A program made the translations under genes and the position numbers. DNA of 64,000 nt from Myotis daubentonii. Taxonomy: Eukaryota; Chordata; Mammalia; Chiroptera; Vespertilionidae. The notes beneath the pieces were generated by a model that did not search any database, had not been told where the DNA came from, and saw only the letters and a list, made by a program, of their open reading frames with translations. Below are positions 11,013 to 21,380 of this stretch, in pieces. Numbering within the stretch: the first letter of the stretch is position 1; the number at the start of each line of letters is the position of its first letter. The DNA lies in assembly GCF_963259705.1 (NCBI RefSeq), contig NC_081847.1, positions 88,348,485 to 88,412,484 on the forward strand, in the 5' to 3' direction.

Positions 11013-12470
11013 CTACCATTAAAACCACCTTCGTGAAGCAGAATCTGCCCTGCTTGTGTCTCCTGCCCCAGCTCCCGCCGGTCCACTGGCCACAGTGTTA
11101 GTGGGGAAGATTGGAAACAACTGCTTGCATTTTGAAGGTGCGTCTCTGATTTCCTGCCCCTGTGGTAGCTGAGACGCTGGCTGGCCACCAGCCAGCCCAG
11201 ACCTCCCGGGCTGCGGGCTGCAGGGAGGTGCGGGAAGGTGTGACCTACGATGGCCAGGTTGTTCTAGTCACTCTCCTCACCTTCTTCGTTCTCAGCCAGG
11301 AGAGGAGGCCGAGTCCTGTTGCGATGAAACCCCAACCCTTCCCGGAAAGGTGGGCTGCCTGTGGCCACAGGGTGAGGGGACACTGTCTCGCTCTCCCGGA
11401 AACCTCGGGGACACACTCCGGGAACAGAAATCTGGCTTTTTAGCTCCCAGGCCCCACAGGGATGTGTCCCATGCAGCGGGGGAAGGAAGGGAAATAAGCG
11501 CAGGAAACTTATGGAGCTGAGATTCCCGTCCGCCTGTCTGACTGCAGGGCCTGGGTAGTTGTGAGGGTGAGTTCCAAGGTGGCAGTTAAGGAGTTAACCC
11601 TGGAAGGGCAGAGAGCCCATCCGTCAGTCCAAAGGAGCAGGATATGTGCCCTAAAAGGCCAATGACCCGCAGTGATGGTCAGGGAATCCACAGCGTGTCA
11701 CAAATAGGGACGAGGGGGGAAATACCAGGGCCTTTGGAAGCGCTCGCTCTAACACCATAGCTCGCCCACTCTCTCAACATCATGTAAAGACTTTGTTCCC
11801 CCAGTTTGCCTTTTGTCCTTTGATGTTATGATGGTGGGTTATTGTTGTTGTTGTCTGACCATTTAAAAGGTTTTTATTTTCTTTGTTTTTTAATTTTTTT
11901 TAATTTTTCAATTAGCCACGTGCTCTCAGTTAAAACCACCTGAATGAAGCAAAAGTTGTCAGTGCACGTCTCGTGCCCAAGACATGTCTGTGACTAAACC
12001 AATGGCCCGTTTCATGCCAACTGCCCTGGAGAGGTCACGGGGGTCAATGGGGGGAGCTGCGTGGCACCCAGTTCCTCCTCCCCTGAGTGCCTGGGTCTGA
12101 GCAGGTGAGAGGTGGGGCTGTAATGGCCTCCCCTCCAAGACAGCTGCCCTCAAGCCCCTCTCCTCAGCAGAGAAACCACGAACATCTCCACGGAGCTCGC
12201 ACCTCTCGGGGGCACGCACCTGCTAGGAGGCTGAGCCTGAGCGATGTGATCGCAGGGAGTCTCTTTAGCCCGGGGACTGTGGGAGAAGGACTCCTGCGCC
12301 CGTCACTACAGGGAATTTGTTTTCTTTTCAAAAATGAATACCTACGAGGGGCTGGGGCCGGATCTCTAAGCTAGACACCTGACTTGACACCACACATTAA
12401 AAAAAAATGTCACTCAACAGCCCATGTCCGTGACTAAACCCGTTGCGCGTCTCATGAAAATTGCGGCGAT
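11013..12470 (+). repeat. Block with diverged internal duplications
   Basis: TTAAAACCACC followed by a TGAAGCA-containing segment occurs at about 11019 and again at about 11930. CATGTCTGTGACTAAACC with downstream similarity occurs at about 11983 and as CATGTCCGTGACTAAACC at about 12423, with CGT-TCATG matching further on. Copies are about 0.9 kb and 0.44 kb apart. This may be an ancient segmental or transposon-derived duplication; the family is not recognised. Confidence 0.5.
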
Positions 12471-13032
12471 GCCTTCCATGCTGCCCCCGGCACTGTTTGG
12501 CGTCTCGGGCTGTCTTTGCTACGGATAAATCTAGTCATGGACCGGGCGGCGACCTGATTTGATGGGTGACTTCGCCGAAATAATTGGATGGACAGTTTTC
12601 GCAGACGAGGAGCGTGCACACCATCTTCTGCCCATTAGGGTCTCCTTCCTGGACCCACAAAGCAGCCTAATTATTCACAATTTTCCAGCTTCCCTCTGCA
12701 ACTGTCACTCACAGCGGAGGCCGAGAAGCGGAGCAAAAGAAACCCGTAAATATGTAAGCGCTTGTCAGAGGGACCCACCTTACAGTCCAGCCGGCACCTC
12801 AGTCTGCGGAGCCCCCACCTCCATCTCCAAGGACTCCTGGCGCAGCGGGTCCCACGGCCTGTCCTCAGATACACCCCTTCCCCAGGCGTGTTTTTAATGA
12901 CAAAAGAGCAACAGAGCAAGCCCTGCTGCCGAACTGGAAGGCTTCGTCGTCGTCACATCTACAGTTTCCGACAAACTGGGAGAATGTAAATCTTCCCAAA
13001 TTACAAAAAAAAAAAAAAAAAGGCGACGTATG
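12471..13032. other. Intergenic, CpG-containing, no gene recognised
   Basis: More CpG than the surroundings at about 12475-12760 (for example GGGCGGCGACCTG, ACTTCGCCGAAATAATT), but too short and sparse to call a CpG island. An A-run occurs at about 13004-13020. Confidence 0.4.
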
Positions 13033-13323
13033 CAGTTGGCCCCCTGAGCAGCACACGTTTGAACCGCACAGACCCACTTGCACGCAGGTCTTCTCAATAA
13101 ATACGATGAGCCCTGTGTATCCGGGGTTTTCAATTCACAGATTCAATCAATCACGGGTCAAAAACACTATTCTCCCATTCGCAACCGCAGATTCCCCAAC
13201 TCGGGTGGAAAATACAAACTCTTTCCGATCCACGGTTGGTTGGATCGGCGGGTGCAAAGGGCCGGTGGTAGAGTCGAAAGCTGTACCCAGATCCTCGACT
13301 GTAGGTGCCGTGGCACTGACTGA
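13033..13323 (+). mobile_element. Pogo/Tigger-type DNA transposon relic
   Basis: Starts CAGTTGGCCCCCTGAG and carries CACAGATTCAATCAATCACG, GCAACCGCAGATTCC and GGTTGGTTGGATCGGCGGG, the pattern of mammalian Tigger MITEs. It ends near GGCACTGACTG. Internal divergence indicates age. Overlapping open frames on both strands are chance. Confidence 0.65.
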
Positions 13324-13345
13324 TGAGAGAGAAAACAGAGGAGGA

Positions 13346-14135
13346 GAGAGGAGAGGAGAGGGGAAGAAGGAAGGACACCCCAGCAGATAACGGGTCCCCC
13401 GATGGAGGCCGAGCGAGAGTCCCACCCCAGCTCTCGGGAGGAGCCGGGACGGAGCGCTGAGAGAGGCCGGTAAGGACACCTGCGGGTTATTCTGGACGCT
13501 CAGCCAGGCCTGTTTCTCCGAGCACGTTTCACTTGAAACAGTTCGTGGACATTGATGAATGAGCTGGCAGCCCTCACCCCACACTTCCTTGAATAAAAAC
13601 AATTCTGAAACTAGCTTGCATACATTTTTATATTATTTTTAGAAAGAATGTAGTGTTTGGGAAACATATTAAATTGATGACTTATTCCCAAGGGTACAGA
13701 AAGTTTCCCATTTACCCTGCTGGGTCATTACCTCGGTTTGGTCCGCCTGAACCTATCTCGACAGCCAGTAAAAATGAAGGTAATGAGGCTGCCTCGCCAA
13801 CCAAAGGCTAGGAGAGTGAAGCGTTAAAGAAAGAAAGCAGCCGTCTCAGCGGGGTTGCAAAATGCCGAAGCAGCAATATTTTCTCAAATATCCTAATGTG
13901 CCTTCTTTCAACAGGGGACTATCGCCCTTATTTTTATCAACTTTGACACAAGATTTTACTTGGCATTTTTTTTTATTTTTAAATAAAACCATATTTATTT
14001 ACAATCTAATGAACTATAAAATTAAAAATAAACCCCAAGTTATATCCATTATCTTGTGAACATACTTTTTAATTCTTTATTGTTTTAAGTATTATATGTG
14101 TCTCCTTTTTTCCCCATTGACTGTATTTTTCTTTT
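13346..14135. other. Intergenic; includes a candidate conserved block at about 13600-13870
   Basis: Bases 13600-13870 are repeat-free with AGCTTGCATACATTTTT, AATTGATGACTTATTCCC and GGTAATGAGGCTGCC. No gene was found. 13960-14110 is AT-rich. Confidence 0.35.
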
Positions 14136-14311
14136 TTAAAAAAAATGTGTTTATTGATTTTTGAGAGAGAGAAGAAGGGAGAGAGATAGAAACATCAACG
14201 ATGAGAGAGAAACATCAATCAGCTGCTTCCTGCACGCTCCCTACAGGGAATTGATCCAGTGACTCGGTTCATAGGTCGACACTCAATCACTGAACCACAC
14301 CAGCAGGGCTC
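14136..14311 (-). repeat. VES-type SINE, slightly shortened
   Basis: Reverse copy: TTATTGATTTTTGAGAGAGA, two CATCAA motifs, then GGTTCATAGGTCGACACTCA and AACCACACCAGCAGGG. The middle is shorter than in the other copies. Confidence 0.85.
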
Positions 14312-14378
14312 TTTGCATTTTTCTTTAGCATTCCCTGTATATGTGTGTATACTATATATTCAGGGCGGGGTAAAAATG

Positions 14379-14593
14379 CACTGAGTGGCCAGATTATTAT
14401 GACCGGCCAGATTATTATGACCACCCCATCAGTACAATGAAGTGAATTAGTTATGCAAATAATAATAATAATAAAACCTTGAGAGTATTTGCTTAGGAAT
14501 TTTTCAATATTCAGTGTTTTTGGAAGTGTCAATGAAGTACTGATGGGGTGGTCATAATAATCGGGCCAGTCGTAATAATCTGGCCACTCAGTG
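14379..14593. mobile_element. Tc1/mariner-like MITE with 57-bp terminal inverted repeats
   Basis: Begins CACTGAGTGGCCAGATTATT and ends with the reverse complement, CTGGCCACTCAGTG. The terminal repeats extend to about 57 bp and each contains two copies of GGCCAGATTATTATGACC-like sequence. A TA follows the right end; the left neighbour is TG, probably a mutated TA. Inserted inside the mariner MITE above. Confidence 0.8.
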
Positions 14594-14648
14594 TAGGTTT
14601 ACAGTTGTGAGTGCATGAAACACAGTTTATTCTTGTATTATTTATTAA

Positions 14649-14980
14649 CTAGAGGCCCAGTGCACAAAATTTGTGCACCTAGTGGTTGGGGGGGGTCCCT
14701 CAGCCTGGCCTGCACCCTCTTGCAATCCAGGACCCTTCGGGGGATGTCCAACTGCCGGTTTAGGCCAGATCCCTACAGTCGGATATCCGCAGTCAGATAT
14801 CCCTGTAACAATCCAGGACCACTAACCACCTGCCTGCTCACTCCTAACTGTTCTCCTGCCTGCCTGCGCGCTCCTAACCACTCGCCTGCCTGCATGCTCA
14901 GTGCGCGACATAGCAACCGGTCATTCCAGTCATCCCAGTCATTCCACCCTAACGGTCACTTAGGCTTTTATATATATAGA
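14649..14980 (-). mobile_element. HeliBat-type Helitron
   Basis: Reverse-strand copy. The plus strand starts CTAGAGGCCCAGTGCACAAA (its 3' end, with the GTGCACAAA/TTTGTGCAC hairpin) and ends TTTTATATATATAGA (its 5' TC end). It lies between A and T of the host, as Helitrons do, with no target duplication. Confidence 0.93.
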
Positions 14981-15271
14981 TGATTGTATTACTTTCCATA
15001 CTGACAACTGTAAACCTACTTTTGATCCTCCCTGTATTTCTGTCCAAAGTCATATTTTTTCACCTTTCTCATTCTGTTCTAATTCCCAAGTTCCCTACTC
15101 TCCTCAAGCTTCACACTTTGCCCTTGTTAGAGGTCATGTTATTCCTCTCGGTTCTGGGTATTTTACCGGATGTTAACCTGATCCGTTCCTCTCTAGGATT
15201 GGCATGGCCGCCATGCTGTTCTTTCTGTGAACATACTAACCTAATCCACACAGACAGAAGGGAGAGGGGAC

Positions 15272-15460
15272 GGTGGGGTCCTGCGTGGACTCTGGCACCA
15301 GGCTGCCCAAGGTCAAGCCCTGGCTCTGATGCCCACTAGTTGGGTGCCCTTGTGGGAGGTTCTCTAGGACTCGGTTTCCTCATCTACAAAATGGGGACAG
15401 TGCTATCTCTGTTGTGGGTTAGTGTGAGTCTAAAATGAGCTAATTGCCTGTGTCTGGCAT
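15272..15460 (+). repeat. MIR SINE relic
   Basis: CTCTGGCACCAGGCTGCC, then GGTTTCCTCATCTACAAAAT, the MIR core signature. Confidence 0.8.
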
Positions 15461-15920
15461 TATTATTTCCTATATCATGAGCTGTCCTCTGGAAGTTCTC
15501 CAGCTCATTTTTATATTCTCTGGAAATGAAAATGGACTGTAACATGAGACACAGTTATCCTGAAAGAGTGTGAAACGTGGCACTTCCCTCTGCGCGAGCA
15601 GAAAGATGTGCCAGGAAGGCCCAGTCACTGCGATCTTCTCCTGTTTCTAATGTGGCGCCTTAATGTGGTCACGGGGGTGACTCTGGGTTTACTCCCCACC
15701 TATCCTCTCTCTTTCCCATGTGTGTGCCCACACTTAGCTTTAGAAGTGGTTGCATCTTCTAAAAGCACAGCACTGGGTCAAACTGAGAGTTCTTTCCCGT
15801 GTTCACTAGCCCAGCCTGCCAATTTATATCACCAGGGGAGATGAAAACAGACATCAGCATTTTTTCTTTAGGGCTAACCACAACCTGTCAGCAAAACCAC
15901 CCAACGCAACAAAGAAACTA
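15461..15920. other. Intergenic, nothing recognised
   Basis: Short chance frame at 15608-15844; no family similarity. Confidence 0.5.
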
Positions 15921-16146
15921 GCCCAGCTGGCATGGCTCAGTGGTTGAGTGTTGACCTATGAACCAGGAGGTCAGGGTTAAATTCCCAGTCAGGGCACATG
16001 CCCAGATTGCGGGCTCAATCCCCAGTGTGGGGCATGCACGAGGCAGCTGATCAATGATTCTCTCTCATCATTGATGTTTCTATCTCTGTCTCCCTCTCCC
16101 TTCCTCTCTGAAATCAATAAAAATATATTTTTTTAAAATAAAAAAT
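15921..16146 (+). repeat. VES-type SINE
   Basis: Head GCCCAGCTGGCATGGCTCAG, tail CTGAAATCAATAAAAATATA followed by an A-rich stretch. Confidence 0.93.
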
Positions 16147-16844
16147 AAAAGTAATGAGTCTGCCATCAAAGGAAAGAAATTAAAATTGAAACTTATAATG
16201 AGGAAGATGCTACTGTAACATCAGTTCCACACTGAACTATTGCTCACCAAGGTCTGTCTGGTACGTCTGCCTCTCCACAGAGCTTCAACAGTCTCACCCC
16301 TTTCTGGCAGATATTTTGGCCAGAAAGCCCTCCTATCCACATTTGTTTAATACTAGGATAGGCAAAGAAATTCTGATGACTCAGAATGGAATTACCTAAG
16401 AAAAGAAAAAGATCACTCAAATACTTGATAGGGAAATGTTAAAATAAATGTCAGGATCAAGTTATGATTTTGTAAGAATATCATTAATTTTTTTTCAGCC
16501 CCATAAAGATTATGGTAACCAAGCAAACAGCATCCCATATGACACTGGGTTAGGACAGAGGACAGATGATGTCTCACTCATGTGTTGGGTTTGGAGAGTA
16601 TTCTGTATTTTTATTATTACATCCAGCACAATCTTGAGAAAATATTAGGGTGAAGGAAGGCAACTCTTTGAAGCAAGAAACAGAAGGATTAAAAACAGAG
16701 CGATTGCTTCAGATGTGCTTTGAACTTACATTGAATTTGGACTTCACTGTGCATAGACTATAAGGCTACTCTTTTGTTTGATTCTCTCAACAATAAACAA
16801 GTCTCTTAAGATGTAAGCTTATTAAGTTTTGATATTAAACAGAA
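16147..16844. other. Intergenic, nothing recognised
   Basis: AT-rich sequence with no transposon termini and no coding signal. Confidence 0.5.
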
Positions 16845-17240
16845 TGAAATAATGTCCTTCAACAGATAAATTAATAACAATGGCTAAGCAAACACCCGTA
16901 GCAATAAAAGAAAGAACTTTACATACATGACTTATTCTCAAATGCATTATGCTAAGTGAAGGAAGCCAGACTTACAGGTTATATACTGCATGACTCCATT
17001 CATGTGACATTCTGGAAAAGCGAAAAGAATATAGGGATGGAGAACAGGTGAGTGTTGGCAAGGTTTAGGGTAAGGAAGGGGTTAACTACAAAGGGCTAGC
17101 ACAAGGGGATTGGGGAGGGTGGTGGTGATAGAAGTTTTCTGTATCAATTATGGTGGTAGACATGGGCCTCTATCCATCTGTCAACGCTCATAGGGCTGCA
17201 TCGCAAAAGTCTGCATTCAATATGATTTTTAAAATAAACA
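16845..17240 (+). mobile_element. Old L1 3' end fragment
   Basis: ATTATGCTAAGTGAAGGAAG, CATGACTCCATTCATGTGAC and a G-rich 3'UTR are the pattern of the end of L1 ORF2 and the 3'UTR of older mammalian L1M families. Coding frames are destroyed. Confidence 0.7.
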
Positions 17241-18090
17241 TTTTTCTAAAAACTTAGAATGGTATCTAATCCTTCAGGCATGCAGGAGTACTTCTCTACC
17301 CTCCCGCCCATCCACTCCCACTCAACCCTGGAGAGTGGCATGTACTTGAAAGGCAAAAGAAAATGCTCAGATATCTCCACATTTTGACTATGTTTTTTTT
17401 TCATTGCGTGTGCTGGAACCTCAGGACGCCCCTGCCCAGATATGAAGACTCTACTGTGCAAACAATACGTGTCAGGACCTTTTCTCTGTCCTACAGCCTC
17501 ACTGAGTAGTTCTAGCCCTTTTAACCAAGAAAGTTCTAATATGACATGGATAAAAGAACGGGTTAAAAAAAAAGTCTAAAATGTTAAGTTCAAGGTAGCG
17601 AAGACCTATGACTCTGTAATTGCTGCAATAATTAAGTATTATTGCCAAAGTTTAATGAGGAGCATTGCTTTTTCTTTCCAGGAGGTAAAGTGTTTGCAAG
17701 ATTCCTCAGCCTGTGGCCTGGTTGTTTATTCTTACACCATTTATTTGCTGCAGATTAAGAAAAAAAATAAAGCAATTATGCCTTAATTAGCTTAGATAAT
17801 TTGTGAAGAAAGAGCAGCAGAGAGATTCTCTTGCTTATTTTGTATAATGAGTGCAAATAAGATTAGCCAGGGTAGAATTGAAAAGTAAAGTTTTAATGGA
17901 ATGGCACCAAATGCTCATTGCTCTTTAAGTATTTTCATTCTAGAATATCTAAATATGAATTGGGTCATCAACAGAGCTTTGCCGAAGACCCTGGTAATAA
18001 CCAAGTTAGCATCTGCTACTAAAATGATGATCGCAAAGTATGTAGGAAAGAACTTGGCCTTGCCCAATGAGAAGACTGGCTATTGGAAGG
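17241..18090. other. Intergenic; includes a candidate conserved block at about 17630-17870
   Basis: Bases 17630-17870 are AT-rich, repeat-free and contain several TAATTA/ATTAAG homeodomain-like cores (GCCTTAATTAGCTTAG). No gene was found. Confidence 0.35.
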
Positions 18091-18099
18091 TAATGTATG

Positions 18100-18600
18100 C
18101 CACAGTTAAGAGGTGTCTTTTAGGGTGGGGCCTGGTCACACTACATTTTAGGGTGGGCCAGTCACAACCATGTGACTTGACGTGGGTGCTTTGGGTCAAG
18201 CTGTATCAGTCAACCCGGAGACACTTCACCTACATGGGCAATCAGTCAATCAACCCATCAGTCATGCCTACGTAGTGCAGCCCCAGCAAAAGTCTCTGGA
18301 CACGGAGGCTCAGGTGAGCTTTCCTGGCTGGCAACACCCTATGCATATTATCACACGCTGATGCTGGGAGGGCAGCGTGTCCTCACTCAACGGGAGAGGA
18401 CAGTGGAGCCTTCGCATTTGGAACCCTCCCAGACTCTGCTCTTCCTTTGGCTGATGTTAGTCTGCTTCCTTTCCCTGCAATCATCCATAGTCATGCATAT
18501 AGCTGAGGGTGGTCAGGGGAACCCCTGAACTTGCCGTTAGTGTCAGAAGTGGTCTTGAAGAGGACTGTGCGTTCAAACTTTGCAGCTAATGTCACGTACT
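18100..18600 (+). mobile_element. ERVL-type LTR relic with primer-site trace
   Basis: The 3' part (ACGGAGGCTCAGGTGAGC, GGCAACACCCTATGCATA, GGGACCCTCC-like, CTCTGCTCTTCCTTTGGCTG) resembles solo LTRs of the ancient mammalian ERVL group. It is followed at about 18538-18552 by TAGTGTCAGAAGTGG, like the leucine-tRNA primer site of that group. The boundary on the left is uncertain. No retroviral gene is seen. Confidence 0.5.
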
Positions 18601-18690
18601 AAATTGACAATCTCATCCCCAAATTGACTCTTTTGAAAAGTCCTTGATCATGTCCTGGAGGAACGTATAACCCAGTTAGGATGAGAAATT

Positions 18691-19897
18691 AGACAGGGAA
18701 CTCATACAACTTAACAAAAGGAAGATAAACAATCCAATCAAAAAATGGGCGAAGGATCTAAATAGATACTTTTCAAAAGAGGACATACAGAAGGCCAAGA
18801 GACATATGAAAACATGCTCAAGTCACTAATCATCCAAGAAATGCAAATCAAAACAACAATGAGGTACCATCTCACACCTGTCAGAATAGCTATCATCAAC
18901 AAATCAACAAACGACAAGTGCTGGAGAGGATGTGGAGAAAAAGGAACCCTCATGCACTGCTAGTGGTAATGCAGACTGGTGCAGCCACTGTGAAGAACAG
19001 TATGGAGTTTCCTCAAAAAATTAAAAATGGCCGAAACCGGTTTGGCTCAGTGGATAGAGCATCGGCCTGCGGACTGAAAGGTCCCAGGTTCGATTCCGGT
19101 CAAGGGCATGTACCTGGGTTGCAGGCACATCCCCAGTAGGAGATGTGCAGGAGGCGGCTGATCGATGTTTCTCTCCCATCGATGTTTCTAACTCTCTATC
19201 TCTCTCCCTTCCTCTCTGTAAAAAATCAATAAAATATATTTTAAAAAAAAATTAAAAATGGAACTTGCATTTGGCCCAGTAATCCTACTTCTGGGAATAT
19301 ATCCCAAGAAATCAGAAACACCAATCAGAAAGGATATATCCACCCCTATGTTCATAGCAGCACAATTTACCAATAGCTAAGATCTGGAAACAGCCTAAGT
19401 GCCCATCAGCAGATGAGTGGATTAGAAAACTGTGGTACATCTACACAATGGAATACTATGCTGCTGTAAAAAGGAAGGAACTCTTACCATTTGCAACAGC
19501 ATGGATGGAACTGGAGAGCATTATGCTAAGTGAAATAAGCTAGTCGGAATAAGATAAATATCACATGATCTCACTCATTTGTGGAATATAATGAACAATA
19601 TAAAATGATGAACAAACACAGAGCCAGAGACATAGAAGCATCGAACAGACTGTCCAATTTAAGAGGGAAGGTGGCGAGGGTTGGGGGGGTGGTAAGAGGA
19701 CTTGTATGCATGCATATGAGCATAACCATGGACACAGACAGTGGGCGGGGGGGGGGGCGGATGAGGGCATGTGCTGGGGGTGGGAGTAGCTGGGGAGAGG
19801 TCAAAGGGAGAAAAAGGAGACTTATGTAATACTTTAAACAATAAAGAATTTAAATAAATAAATTAAATAAAAACAAAACCTACCATAAAAAAAAAAA
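18691..19897 (+). mobile_element. 5'-truncated L1, split by a VES SINE
   Basis: Covers the last part of L1 ORF2 (start near ACTCATACAACTTAAC, includes TGCTGGAGAGGATGTGGAG and GAATACTATGCTGCTG), the G-rich 3'UTR and an A-rich tail. The target duplication GATGAGAAATT is at 18680-18690 and 19898-19908. The SINE lies at 19031-19244. The ORF2 frame has stops and frameshifts. Confidence 0.93.
19031..19244 (+). repeat. VES SINE inserted in L1
   Basis: Head GCCGAAACCGGTTTGGCTCA, tail AAAAAATCAATAAAATATA. Perfect duplication AAAAAATTAAAAATGG at 19015-19030 and 19245-19260. Confidence 0.95.
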
Positions 19898-19908
19898 GAT
19901 GAGAAATT

Positions 19909-20613
19909 TGAGGAAGAGGCGATATGGAGTCATATACAATGTGCCAGGTAGAGTCATGCTACTGAAAGGGATAGATTGGAGGGAGGGAAGCACTAGACAG
20001 AAAAGAAATGTAATGCTCTTGGGCTTAAAGAAAATCTAGGACTTGAACTGATTGTGAGAAAAAGAACCTAACTCTACAGAGAAACCAGTAAAAATGACAG
20101 CCCCAAGCCAGGGGGCCAACAGGGGGGGGGGGACCTATTACACAAAAGACTAGTTAGCAGTTTGAAGCAGGTATTGTGGTTGACTCCCAACAGTCATATC
20201 ACTTCCATATGATTAATATAAGCCATTTGGTGTAATCCCAACCCCCCTTCTTAGCCAGTACTTTAGGAATAGCCATGGTACCAATTCTAGCCAATGAGGT
20301 GTGAGGGAAAATGTTTGGGGGGCGGGGTTGTAAAGAGCAGGCAAAGGAAGAAACAGTCTATCCTTTCCCTCTGACCACTGTCACGTCCTGACATGTGCCC
20401 TGGAACCGTCTTGCTGCTGAGGAGAGAATGGAGGGAATAGCGGGAGGGGGGCCAGAGGACTGCACGGAAGCAGGCCGGTCCCTGAGGGTCCGCGGGGAAT
20501 CTGTCCTCCCCTGGGCTTGCCTTGCATATGCATTTACTGTAACCTTCCTCATTTCTTAAACCATTTGAGACTGATTTTTCTGTAATCTGTAGCAAACAGA
20601 ATTGCCCCTCAAA
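19909..20613. other. Intergenic, possibly part of an older repeat
   Basis: Includes a 10-G run near 20123 and, at about 20240-20420, sequence (CCAATTCTAGCCAATGAGGT) that resembles an ancient LTR-like repeat I cannot name. No gene. Confidence 0.4.
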
Positions 20614-20826
20614 GCCCTAGCTGGTTTGGCTCAGTAGATAGAGCGTCGGCCTGTGGACTGAAGAGTCCCAGGTTTGATTCTGGTCAAGGGCACATGCCCG
20701 GGGTGTGGGCTCGATCCCCAAAGTGGGGCGTGCAGGAGGCAGCCAATCAGTGATTCTCTCTCATCATGGATGTTTCTATTTCTCTCTCCCGCTCCTTCTT
20801 CTCTGAAATCAGTAACAATAAAATAA
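20614..20826 (+). repeat. VES SINE
   Basis: Head CCTAGCTGGTTTGGCTCAGT, box B GGTTTGATTCTGG, tail CTGAAATCAGTAACAATAAA. Confidence 0.93.
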
Positions 20827-20936
20827 TGCCCATACGGTAATTCCTAGAAACTGGAAACACAGTTGGGGTAACACAGCAAAAAGGACTGTGCAGATGCAGG
20901 TAGAGTTGTGAACCATAGAATAGAAAGCGTATCCTA

Positions 20937-21380
20937 GCCCTAACCGGTTTGGCTCAGTGGATAGAGCAGGGGTGGGCAAACTTTTTGACTCGAGGGCCAC
21001 AATGGGTTCTTAAACTGGACCGGAGGGCCGGAACAAAAGCATGGATGGAGTGTTTGTGTGAACTAATATAAATTCAAAGTAAACATCATTACATAAAAGG
21101 GTACGGTCTTTTTTTTTTTTTTTTAGTTTTATTCATTTCAAACGGGCCGGATCCGGCCCGCGGGCCGTAGTTTGCCCACGGCTGGGATAGAGCATCGGCC
21201 TGTGGACTGAAGGGTCCCAGGTTCGATTCCGGTCAAGGGCATGTACCTTGATTGAGGGCACATCCCCAGTAGGGGGTGTGCAGGAGGCAGCTGAACGATG
21301 TTTCTCTCTCATTGATGTTTCTAACTCTCTATCCCTCTCCCTTCCTCTCTGTAAAAAATCAATAATTTTTTTTTTTTTAA
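20937..21380 (+). repeat. VES SINE split by a hAT element
   Basis: The head (GCCCTAACCGGTTTGGCTCA) is at 20937-20966 and the rest resumes at 21193. The tail ends AAAAAATCAATAATTTTT. The two parts join seamlessly when the hAT element and one copy of its 8-bp duplication are discounted. Confidence 0.95.
20967..21184. mobile_element. Non-autonomous hAT element
   Basis: A 218-bp element beginning CAGGGGTGGGCAAAC and ending GTTTGCCCACGGCTG (imperfect terminal inverted repeats). The 8-bp duplication GGATAGAG at 20959-20966 and 21185-21192 is diagnostic of hAT. A GC-rich palindrome (GGCCGGATCCGGCC) lies near the right end. No transposase is encoded. Confidence 0.95.

Larger units (their letters stand above)
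14361..15034 (+). mobile_element. Mariner-type MITE, interrupted by two other elements
   Basis: The left terminus CAGGGCGGGGTAAAAATG and the right terminus ACAACTGTAAACCTACTTTT...CCCTG (followed by TA) are the inverted repeats of the same MITE family as 51409-51521. The element's own sequence is 14361-14378, 14594-14648 and 14981-15034. It is split by a second inverted-repeat MITE and by a Helitron, both listed below. Confidence 0.85.

Noticed and set aside
12400..12900. CpG island or promoter
   Set aside because: CpGs are more frequent than in the flanks, but the stretch is short and no exon or transcription-start feature is present.
13147..13602. 151-codon minus-strand frame
   Set aside because: Overlaps a Tigger relic and a purine-rich patch.
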